Positions 46,601-56,354 of a stretch of DNA of 64,000 bases are shown in pieces; position 1 is the stretch's first letter; every line of letters starts with the position of its first letter. This DNA is from Hetaerina americana (taxonomy: Eukaryota > Arthropoda > Insecta > Odonata > Calopterygidae). The translations under genes and the position numbers were made by a program. The notes beneath the pieces were generated by a model, which was not told the origin of the DNA, searched no databases, and saw only the letters and a program-made list of their open reading frames with translations. The stretch covers positions 41,311,572 to 41,375,571 of the forward strand of contig JAKTNV010000001.1 of NCBI GenBank assembly GCA_022747635.1. The letters are read 5' to 3'.

Positions 46601-49600
46601 TTATCTTTTGTCTGAAATGGTCCGAATGGTTTTCAGCTCCCTGGTTTCCGTGTTCTGAAGCATACGTCACGACTTCAAGTTTAAATGCAGTACTGTATGG
46701 CAATCTCCTTTCTTTAAGATGATGAGGTTATTATCATTTTACCTTTTTATGTGATGCTTAGTTTCTGTATTATTTTGATATTATTGAAATTTGTATTAAA
46801 GGCAACTATTTTCTATGCTTTCTACAACACTCGCACACTACTTTAGGTTGAATTCCTCTACACTTTGAAAAACATAACAGTTTCAGGTTTAACTTTGTGG
46901 AATTCCTTCATTATGAGGATAAAAAGAAACTTTACACTTCCACAATAAGGATTTAATATTTCACGACCATGGTTTCAATGCTGCACATTATCATCAGGTA
47001 TCATCTACATCATCATCACCTGACTTTAGAGCACATTTTGGAGTAAAAAAAGTGCATCTTATATGCCAGGAAATATTGGTATATGTGCAGAGGACACTGA
47101 AAAATCTTCTCAAACAGAGGCTTTTACTAGGAGATGATAAGCACTTTCAGTAAAGATCTAAAGAAAGGACTAGTGAACACTTGAACATGGAGACCAGGTT
47201 TGGATATTGACAGGAATTGGAATGAGGTAATATTATAACAATAGAGTGGAAGCTTTTGAGATTTGCATGCAGAGAAGAATCGAAAAAAATACATGGACAT
47301 ACAGAAAAAATAATTTTTTTGGCACGGCAAGGGAAGAGAGAAGGTTGTTGGCAGAAATTCAGAGTTCGGGCAGAAGTGAATGCTAGAGATACTGAGAGGC
47401 AAAGGATTGCTAAAGACTGTCATAGAAGGGAGAATGCTGGGAAAGTGAGGTAGGAGGATGAAAGAGTAGGCATTATGGTTGAAATTAATGGAGATAGAAA
47501 GTATACAGGGCTACAGAAAGAGTATTTGTGCACGGTGGAACCTCGTACAACGAGATAATTCATTCCGGGATCTTTCTCGTTAAGTGAAATGCTCATTTAC
47601 TTAGATAATTTTTCCCATATAAATTGCAGTAAAATGCGATAATACATTCCATGCTGAAAACATAAATTATGAGTAAGGTTTATTCAAAGAAAATTATATA
47701 CATATATTTTAGGATTGTGGATAATCTTCATATTTTCACATATCGTGGAATGAACCAACATGGAAAGCAAACTTGATTTGTTCAAACAAAAAACAGTCAA
47801 AATAATTAGTTTATTATTTAAGATACATTGATTTATGATGTTCTCTGTTGCATTAGAGTCGGAACTTGATTCTTTACCATGCCTAACAACGCTGTAAATA
47901 ACAGCTCTCTCAAACCCCACATGGTTTCCCTTAAATACTTCTTCGACCAATGATATTCCTGACATCTTCATAACGAGGTCAGTGAAAATCACTTTCACCC
48001 TCTCACAAATGAAATTGACCTTAAAAGAGTCCCATTGCAATTAATTTTTGTTTTTTTCCATATGAGAAGCAATCTTTCACATCGTTGAGAGTGACAAGAA
48101 TATCTCCATACATAACCGCTGAGTAAATATTCTAGTCACTCCCTTTAAAGCATCTACCTTCTTATGTGTCCAGATTTTAGAGGATAGTGCAAATCGCTGG
48201 GGTAGACATTGTATGTGCATGCTAGATCAGCCATGATCACACTTTATTCTCGCTTTTCAATGATTTTACTTTTCATTTCTACTGCTTTGTTAATTCTGTT
48301 ATGATTGTCGTATAACCATTTCTTCAAGGATATGTTTCAAACTATGCACAAAAAACCACAAATAATATGTCTAAACACAAGTTTTAAAAAATTTGTAATC
48401 ACAAGCAAACCTTAGTTAGTTGTAGATGAGCAATCATTTCAGGAATTACTCTCTCTCCGTCACTTGTTAGGCAAAGAGTCTCTCATTAAGCAAGTCATTT
48501 TAGGGCAGAATATTTTTGCTAGATACGAAAATTACTTGCTATTTAAGGTTCCACTGTATGTAGCATTGTGTTTACGAATTTTGCAACAAATTAGTCTTAG
48601 GATTTGGAGGTACAATAACGTGTAGTGCATTGATTCAACAATAACCTAGTAGACTACTGCCAAAAAAGTCAATTCTGTAGTTAAATTTTGAGGAAGAAAG
48701 TACTCAGAGATGAAAAGGGACCTGATATAGAGTAGGATGATGGATTTTGTGCTTTGTTAGGAGTAAGAAAATATTTGTTTGGTAGTTGTGTCCATCCAAA
48801 AACCTACCTTAACCGGTAGACTACCTTAAAAAAAAAAAAAGATATGGATAAATTAATGCATACTATGCTTTTAAATCTCAATTCCTACCTTTAATTTTGA
48901 ACATTAGCATATAGATCTAACCATTAGAAGGAATAACACCTTCTATGCAAGTCTGCTCAACTAAGATTTATTACACAATGCAAATCAAGTAGATAGAAAA
49001 GTCAAAACATCTGGTTAAATGCTCAGAACCAACTAAGACCACTTCCCACAAGGGTCAAACTGCTTATCACTACATGGTTACAGTGCAGGAAATAGGATTG
49101 GATGGTGGTAGTATAAGGGCATGCTGACACTAGGATTCTGAGAACCCATATTGACAGTAAGCTGATTGAAAGATTGGGTACTCGAATAAGTTTACAGCCA
49201 GAAGAATGAAAAGAGCTGGCAAGTGAACATTTGTCAAGGATTGAGCAAAAAATGATACAGCCAAACCCCGTACTTACATCATCAGTATTTTTATTTTCCT
49301 ACAATTTACAAAATTTTTATTTAACCCCATACAATTTCCTATTATTCCATTGTTAATGGAATTCCATATTTACATCACTGTGCGCTGGATTAACAAAATT
49401 AACCATTCCAATAGTCACTCATGTACATCATCTATGATAAAACAAATTTGTTGGCTTCGTACCATACACAAACGCTTAAAAAGATGAGAGAGTGCAGTAT
49501 TGGGAAGGGTTTTGGGGAAGTATTTGATTACGGCAGGGCAGAACAGATCGCCACAAGTGACAGAAATGTGAACCGTTTAATCTCGTAATCTCAGTCTTCC

Positions 49601-52600
49601 AGGAAAAGATTCATGCTTTGAAAGGAATATATTGGACAAATATGAATTACTTGGGTAATTTATACATTGTAAAACACCCAAGAAAGACCATTCATGCTAC
49701 ACATAAGTTGAAATTATGAGGAATGAAATTGACTTTTACCTAATCATGATTAAGTGTGAAAAATTCTAGATCTAATGACAGACAACTGGAATCATTTGCA
49801 CTGCCTGGAAGCAACAGATACAATAGTGATCAGTTCCTGAATATTAATATGTACTGAAACTCACTTTATCAAATCAAAATGAATTTTATTTTCTCCATAC
49901 AATTTTGAAGTTGGACAACTGATTGCACTAGTCAAGGTAGCTCAGATTCTCATGAGTTAAGTTTTCCTCAATCACTCAAGAACATAAATTTTATCCTCCT
50001 TGGCATTAGAAAGATGAGGCAAAAAATATTTTCAATTCATGATAAAATTTAACTATGGAAAAAGCTGATTTTCTTGATTGAATCTGAATTGATCTGGTAA
50101 AACATCTAAGATTGCAGGCCTCTACACAATAAAATAGTGAAAAATCTCGATGTGATTTTGAAATGCACACCAGCACAAAAATTTGTCTAAAAAGAAAAAT
50201 TACGTCAAGAATTCCAAGTATGAAGTGATAGGTTGTCAAATATCCACATGAATAGCATCATCATAAGAGGCAAAGTATTGCATATTCCCACAAGATTGAG
50301 AATAAAAAATATCAGTGTCCAATAGTTGTTTACATTGGTTTAAAGATTGGCACAACATTGCATACTAGGCCGAGTGGTAAAAGCGAAAGCGTTGATGTCT
50401 AGACTAATCCGGTGGGAGGTGTAAGATTTGGATACACTTCTTGAAGGTTATAGCCCAAAAGATGTTTTCAATACAGAAAAGACAGGGTTATTGTTTTATG
50501 TGCTGCCAGCAAAAACACAGCTTCAGAGGCGAACAGGATCATGGAGGGGTACTGAGCAAACAAATACCTATGGTCTTATTAATCAAAAATGGAGATGGAA
50601 GTGAGAAGTTTCAGCCACTAGTAGTTGGTATATCAGATTCCTATGTGTATCCCATGCCAAATATGTAAAAATGTAGCCCAATAGATGTACAGCAAATTCC
50701 AAAACATGGATGACCTAAGAAATATTTTAGGGCCATCTTCATGCTCTGGATGCTAAAATTGGGTCTCAAAACAAAAATTCTTCTGTACATTGATCAGTGT
50801 TCAGCCCATCAACCGAATGATTGAGAAATGTTACTCAAAACAATTTCCTGCAAGTTGTGCAAGTGAGCTCTAACCACTAGATTTACATTTAATCCACTCA
50901 TTTAAGGTGCATTATCAAGGAATGATAGCACAGAAATTTATATCTCCACATTATTGTGATAGGAAAATAAAGTCAATCAAATGAATGTACTGGATGCTTC
51001 ACTACATGGGGTTGGAAGCAAATTAAGGAATCTATAATACATAACTGCTTATGAATACAGGATTTTATGTTGATTTTGATGAAGAAATTCCAATTGAAGT
51101 TATTGGTGATGATGACACAGGTACTATAGACAATGAATTCAGTAATTAACACATTGCATAAGGATGGCAAGAATTCTCGTTATTTAAGATCATTAGGGGT
51201 TTGATCCCTGGGCTTGCCTCAGGAAACTCGCAGCTTCACTCAAGTTCTGTGATTCTTTGGGTAGCAGAACTTCCTGGGAAACTATAGACAGCACAGGGTT
51301 AAGACTGGCCCCCTAACCTGATGTGTGAATTTTACATTCTGTTGGGCATAGTATTGGGTGAACTCTACCGTCACCTATCAAACTGACCTTAGGGTTGATA
51401 ACTGGGTGTTTTATTCATGGTCTCCAATATACCAGTAACATTTTATATACCTCCTTTCCCGATCAAGTTTGAAATGTGTAGCTACATAATAGTAAAACGT
51501 GAACTATAGGATAAGCAGAGATGAAACAAAGGAGGCTTTTGAGATGCAGTCCTTACAGAAGGATGTCCAAGGTAACCTGGACCAAGGGATTTAAGAGTTG
51601 AGCGAAGTAAGCTAAGGACAGATCCTGTAGAAGCCACAACAAAGATGAGATGTGTAGGTTAGGTTGACCATTTACTGCAGTATGAGGGGTTGATGATCAC
51701 AGTACTGGAAAAAATTAGCTAAAATTATAGAGGATAGCCTACACTGCAGTAGGTGAAACAGATAATGGACGACGAGATGTAAAGAGGCTGAAACAAAAGA
51801 GGATGCCAGAAGATAAGAGATGTACAGAGAGCAGACATCACCCAGTCCTGATGGATTGATAACTTGAGAAAAAGAAAAGGCTTGTAAAAAGTAACACATA
51901 TGGAGATGTATTTTCTACAATATTAAGGGTCAAAAGCCAGTTCAAAGAAATTTGGAACTATAGAAAAATAATGTTGGTCAAGTAATAAATAAAGAACAGG
52001 AAGTACATAGCATATGGAAAATCAACCAGCACATATTGACGCTGAATAGTTTACTGAAGACCATGACAATAGCCATTGATGAGAAAAGAAAGGAAGAGGA
52101 TAATATTGATCATAAGAAACATGTGATGACAGATATCCCCACAGGAAACTACTAAGGAATGAAGATATTTGCAGGAAAAGTTTCTAAAAACTAACCTTCC
52201 AGTGAGTGAACCATGAAGATATTGATAGTGAAAATGCAAATCCCCCGTTGCTGACATAACTTCTAGTTTTAAATGTAACACCTTTTAACACAATATTTAC
52301 AAAAATTATAACATCAGTTTGACAAAGGATACCTTTGTCAGTATCCAAACCATATTTTTACTACCATCAGACCCACCCAAAATATCGGCTACTTTTTTAC
52401 TGCACAACTTAACTATAATCCTTTCACTAACCTGTAGCAACAAGACTTCTCCTAAGCTCTTCAGCTTCCATTCTCCTTCGCTGTGCTTGAGCTTCCTTTT
52501 TTTCACGTGTCATTTTTCTCCGATCATCTGAGAACACGGTGTCCTTGTCTTCTTCAGCGACACTCTTATCATTCTTCAAAATGAACAAGAATATACCGCC

Positions 52601-55600
52601 AGATGTACGACGTCTTGTCCCTCTCTGCAATATAATTAAAAAATACATTTGAGGCAATAATATTAATGGCATGCACTTGAGAAATCATCATCATACAAAT
52701 ATTCCACAGGTTCAAATACAGTTTTTTCAGAAAAGTAACATCTAAACTTTTGGTCACTAATTCCATATGTCAAAAAAAAAGCACCTATGAGGGATGTGGA
52801 TATCTCTCAGCATTTTACAAATGCCACTCTACAATGAACTATTTTTTTAATACTAGTACAATTAAATGTCTTTCACTTAATTATCCACATTAAGTCTAAA
52901 TGTTTACCTGAAAAAGTGATAACATACTAAACCACTTCCAGGTAACATCCATAACCGAAAATTTTACAAATTCTTCAGCTCATGTTGACCCCAACTATAA
53001 ATCAAAAGGTTCAAAGAAAAGGTCTAGATGCAACAATTTCAGAGTGTAAAAATCATTTGCCTTGACTGGGATTCGAACTCAGATCCCTCAATATCCGGTC
53101 GAGTGCTTTAGCCACTTAAGCTACCGAGGCATCCTCTTAAACTCTGAAATTGTTGCATTGAAATGCACATTAGCAGATGACTCCGTTAAAAGTTACTGTT
53201 GCGGCATCTCCCGCAGTTTCTTTGGAATTTGTAAAAGGTCTAGAGTTGAATTTTAGAGATGATTTTCCCACAGTTAGAAAACAAAAAATACACAAATACC
53301 ACTCACACCATCTTACTGGCTCTAAGTTTCTCCTGCATTCAATTGCATTACCTTCTTCAAATTTCTCCTAACCGCAATATATGGATAGACTTGATCATGC
53401 CTAGAGCTTCATCATTATTTTTTCTTATCATATATTTTATTTCCTCCTCACCTGTTCCTCAAAAGTCTCAATGAACAAGTTTCACAGCCATACAAAATCA
53501 CCCTCCAAATTAACGTTTTCCCTGGACTTTCACTTGCATCTTTACTTCATAACACAGAAACATACGCCCATGGATGGTGCCTGTAATCAACCCCCACCTC
53601 TATGTAAATGCTTCATTACCTAACAACATTTTTCTTTTAATATCCCTCCTACTATGCTTATCCTCTTCCATAACACTTCCTGCTTATCCTCTTCCAAAAC
53701 ACTTCCTCAATAGGTGAACTGCCCAACTTATGTCCCCCAACTTTGATGCTAATATTTACCCCCTATTTCTTGAGAATCTCATTAGCTTCATTTTCATCCC
53801 ACACTTATCACACAAACTGGAATGAGCTAAGTAAAGGCTATAACTCTTAGGCTAGCTAGCTAACTAATTCTTTATTTCCCATAACTCTTAACTAATTGGA
53901 AGAGTTCCCCAACTACCTTCACTTCAGCCCTTCCCATGCCTCACCATTTTTTCTGAATATTTATTGAACAGGATATATGGTTTTGGACATCACTGCCTCA
54001 CTCCTCTGCCTAGCTCTGTCCATCCTAACTCTCCACCAGCATTTCACTCCTAAACAAACTTGATGGGACCAATTTATTATAGAGGCTGTTGAAATAAGAA
54101 TGGAGAGATGTAATTTCAATAGAGATTCCAGCTTTTTCCCTCGGCAACATGTAGAAACAGGTACCGAGGATGGTTAAAGAAGGAGGGAAAACAACACGGC
54201 ACCATGGCGCCCAATCGGAAGGTTCCAACATCTTTCCCTCCACCATGGACCAAACACGAGTCACCTGACCCAATACCACATTTATGTGAAACAGCACCAG
54301 CATACAGAGTTTGCTATTCCGCCACCGCTTCCTCTTTTACTATCCTATTATTTCCACCCCAAAGAGGACTGTTTTCCTAAAATGGGGTTTCTTTTATGTT
54401 CTTGTTACTTTACGGCAGAGTTTACAACATATTTCACTATATCTGTACATGATGGAAGTAAAAACATTTAAATTGAAAAAACAGAGTTGGCACTCATCTG
54501 CCCAGAGGATGATGCTCGAGTCGAGCTTGAAAACATCAGCCAACATGGAACCCCTGACCCGTTGGAAAGCCCGAGAAAACTTCATTAAACAGCAAAAAAC
54601 AATTAGCTGTTTTACCCTAGTTAACACAGCTATGAGTTATTTCTTACTGTTTACAATAACTGTTGTGAATTGAAATTACAAAAACAATGTAATGGAATGT
54701 ACAACTTTAGTTGTCTCTTGTTGGAATATTTTAATGTACCCATCCCACCCTGTTAAAATGCCTTTTGAATTAGAATAACAAAACTAGGTGAGCAGATGTG
54801 AGAAAATATCAAGATTGCGAATAATATCAGTTTGTGAAGTACATCAATATTTCTAAACATTATTATGTCTGAGGCTACTTCACACTGTAAAAACTTCATA
54901 ATAGACCTGCCACTAGGCTAATTTAGGTGGGTTTGGGTCTGTAGATAAAGTTATGAGGGAATCAGGGAGTGGCAGTGTAAAAAATATCTGGCTTGGGTTG
55001 TAAGACAACGATAATAACGCAGTGCCTTATACATCACTACTTTATGTTTAAATGATTTTCAAGAAATGATATCGATTTACAAATATTACGAATGATACAT
55101 TATTATGTTTATGCCCAAAATTATATTTACCAAAACGGTCATTCCTCCATCCTCTTCAATTTTTTTCGTCTGTTCATAGAGTTCGATGGCTTTTTCCTTG
55201 CCAAGAGTGGTCACAACCCTCACTATAAATAAAAGAAAACCACGTTACAACATGCTACATTCTGTGAGTAAAAATAGTACATTATTGAATGCAGGAGTGT
55301 CATAAAATCTAATATGAAACAAACCTCTTCCATTGGAGAAACCTACACGTAAGTAAACTTAAAAAGCATTCATTCAGTAATTAAACAGATAAATATTATG
55401 TGTTCTACGTGAACACAAGGATACTTGATATTATGAAAATAACACATATCACATTAATATAAGTCAACAAATATCACTTTAAGAACCAGAAAAAAGTTTC
55501 ATAAGTTATCATTTATTACCAATGAGGTCCTCCTTTTCCTCGTTGAGTTTGGCAGCAATGTCCTTCGCAACGTCTGTTTCATTGTCAGACACGGTAGTAT

Positions 55601-56354
55601 TAAGAGGTAAAAGTACCCTAGGGACCCCCATATCACCTTTACCTCCCCTGTTATTTTGATTTTGACGGCCATGATACCCCCGCCGGTATCCATCTCCCAT
55701 TGAATTGTGTCTTCTTTTCAAATTACGAGAGCTACCAGCACGAACATTTTCTTCGGCATTCTGGGCACCTTCTTCTGGGTTTTCACAGTTCGTGGCATCG
55801 TTCGGTGATAACTGCTGGTAGCGCTCCGCTGCCAACTCGTAAGCTTTGCTATAATTATAAGATTCACAATCTCGGGTCCTTTCGAAATTTCCCTCAACTC
55901 CACAGCAAATGTTCAATACATCCGTAAGTGCAGACTCCTGCAGTTCACGACTCCAAATTGTATATTTCTCTTGTTTGGTAGAAATTTTGGCATCGCTGCA
56001 TTTGATGTCCTTCAGTCTCATTTTTTTTGATTCCTTCTCCCTTTGCGGATCAGAGTCATCTGCGTCACTGCCCTCATCAGAAGAGTCACTTTGAATGTCA
56101 GCGGTGTTACTACTTCTGAAACTGGAGCTAGACACGTGTATCGACGATGGTCTCTCGTTTGGACTATAATCTGCCAGCTGAAATCATGAATTCACAACAA
56201 AATAATGTCAGCACAACTATGGATAAATGAAAGTTAATCGCTACGACAGTGTCTGTGATATGATGGAGGATGAAGGTTCTCTCTTAAGCCAATGCAAAAT
56301 TACCATCCATAGTAAGTTTACCTGTTCATCCATGGCAGTTAATTCTTCCTCCAT
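43445..56354 (-). CDS. PHAX: PHAX (phosphorylated adaptor for RNA export), five coding exons
   Basis: PHAX bridges capped U snRNA and cap-binding complex to CRM1/RanGTP for nuclear export. Coding exons 56322-56354, 55520-56177, 55131-55222, 52432-52624 and 43445-43677 total 1209 bases and give 402 residues with every junction in phase and GT-AG. The acidic, serine-rich N-terminus contains CESYNYSKAYELAAERY, like the SETYNY block of vertebrate PHAX. The RNA-binding domain spans about 213-300: VAKDIAAKLNEEKEDLI, RVVTTLGKEKAIELYEQT, RGTRRRTSGGIFLFILKND. The C-terminus ends in an acidic tail, GEDVMDVF, comparable to the family's terminal DLDIF. Vertebrate PHAX is about 394 residues. Intron 4 is 8.75 kb and packed with transposons, so the last exon is far from the others. 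Confidence 0.92.
44780..45020 (-). mobile_element. SINE family 1, copy C, 5'-truncated
   Basis: Minus-strand copy lacking the tRNA-like head; it begins right after the B box region (cggtgttgaata) and ends in (CTA)n. An 11-bp target-site duplication ctggagatggt lies at 44769-44779 and 45021-45031. It is inserted in PHAX intron 4, outside any LINE. Confidence 0.85.
45948..47079 (-). mobile_element. pogo/Tigger-type DNA transposon inserted in LINE
   Basis: 1132 bases flanked by TA (45946-45947, 47080-47081). Inverted termini share tatttcctgg..ataagat.cac. It contains a minus-strand transposase relic and is shorter than a complete element. Confidence 0.75.
46281..46703 (-). pseudogene. pogo-like transposase N-terminal relic
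   Basis: Open for 140 residues but frame-shuffled: YSTAFKLEVVTYASEHGNQ (first helix-turn-helix), WSKLKEHVKNWMINHR, VSTKLILIEARN and TRSTIAQKLSLEHE (CENP-B-type second DNA-binding domain). The catalytic DDE domain is missing. A 22-base direct duplication (actaaatctaccagct..) lies near 46545-46588. Confidence 0.7.
47533..48556. mobile_element. Tigger-like element without recognisable transposase
   Basis: Termini c[ag]gtggaacct in inverted orientation, TA at the right flank (48557-48558) and CA, probably a mutated TA, at the left. An ORF of 118 codons on the minus strand (47684-48040) matches no transposase I know. Likely non-autonomous. Confidence 0.6.
49258..51184 (+). mobile_element. Tigger transposon, 3'-truncated
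   Basis: Left end TA|cagccaaaccccgtacttac at 49256-49277, typical of Tigger termini. Transposase relic from about 50440: DVFNTEKTGLLFYVLP, then frameshifted LIKNGDGSEKFQPLVVG, the DDE block FIDQC.AH near 50795 (as cattgatcagtgttcagccc), then PLDL and FKVHYQGMIAQKF. The right terminus is missing; the copy stops at SINE family 2 sequence. Confidence 0.7.
51185..51420 (+). mobile_element. SINE family 2, copy C
   Basis: Starts at the B-box region (ggtttgatccctgggcttg) and continues through acttcctgggaaac, cctgatgtgtgaatttt and ctgttgggcatagta to tatcaaactgacctta. It is the only copy in the window showing both the 5' body and the tail, which links copies A and B. Confidence 0.65.
51490..51900 (+). 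mobile_element. LINE 3'-region fragment
   Basis: The sequence gaggcttttgagatgcagtc and its continuation read EAFEM....RRM.KV.WT when one frameshift is allowed. This is the conserved block near the end of RTE-type ORFs. Strongly decayed. Confidence 0.5.
52432..52624 (-). CDS. PHAX: PHAX coding exon 4
   Basis: Acceptor ttgcag|AGAGGG, donor ACAG|gttagt. Encodes RGTRRRTSGGIFLFILKND, the SRRRTPGGVFLNLLK block of the family, then a charged helix rich in R, K and E. Confidence 0.92.
53029..53232 (-). mobile_element. Short retroposon with tRNA-like core inside an inverted repeat
   Basis: 204 bases flanked by a 12-bp direct repeat aaaaggtctaga (53017-53028, 53233-53244). A minus-strand tRNA-like sequence at 53059-53130 has A box tagcttaagtgg, B box gttcgaatcc and a partly paired acceptor (gcctcgg/caaggca). 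It is enclosed by an exact 17-bp inverted repeat tgcaacaatttcagagt (53029-53045, 53141-53157). It lies in PHAX intron 3. Confidence 0.72.
53340..54060 (-). mobile_element. Degenerate LINE fragment
   Basis: No intact ORF. The plus strand shows the antisense RT pattern seen in other copies, e.g. cttgagaatctcattagctt and cccttcccatgcctcacc near 53780-53945. A 26-base tandem duplication (gcttatcctcttcca.aacacttcct) lies near 53657-53710. Confidence 0.5.
54061..55130. other. PHAX intron 3, unassigned part
   Basis: 54070-54660 is somewhat more GC-rich than its surroundings and carries short ORFs on both strands (e.g. 120 codons at 54311, plus), suggesting an old repeat, but no family is recognised. 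Confidence 0.4.
55131..55222 (-). CDS. PHAX: PHAX coding exon 3
   Basis: Reads VRVVTTLGKEKAIELYEQTK then IEEDGGMTVL between acceptor tttatag|TGAGGG and donor TTTTG|gtaaat. It matches the family block IGNKKAIELL..T..VE..GG. Confidence 0.92.
55520..56177 (-). CDS. PHAX: PHAX coding exon 2
   Basis: Acceptor atttcag|CTGGCA, donor CATTG|gtaata. Encodes the acidic/serine-rich region, the ESYNY block, a basic stretch (LKRRHNS) and the first helix of the RNA-binding domain. Confidence 0.92.
56322..56354 (-). CDS. PHAX: PHAX coding exon 1
   Basis: Eleven codons, MEEELTAMDEQ, ending at donor CAG|gtaaac. A second ATG lies at codon 8, so the start could be seven codons later; the first is chosen because it is the 5'-most. 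Confidence 0.75.

Larger units (their letters stand above)
45600..48841 (+). mobile_element. Degenerate LINE (same family), split by two DNA transposons
   Basis: Plus-strand pieces. At 45600-45947: RT blocks FGIRRGRCT, DMERGFDNLQCGQLF and CSLLSSFFNVY. At 47081-47532: the C-terminal EAFEICMQRRIEKNTWTY region. At 48557-48841: 3' UTR ending in a poly(A) run at 48829-48840. The pieces are separated by a pogo-like element (45948-47079) and a Tigger-like element (47533-48556). The 3' end matches the reverse complement of 135-196. Confidence 0.65.

Noticed and set aside
50360..50440. tRNA-like A box (ggccgagtgg) as a tRNA gene
   Set aside because: No matching B box or cloverleaf could be made out; it lies within a Tigger relic.
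53059..53130. A functional tRNA gene
   Set aside because: The acceptor stem has mismatches, the anticodon loop lacks the usual T33, and the unit lies inside a duplicated-target retroposon.
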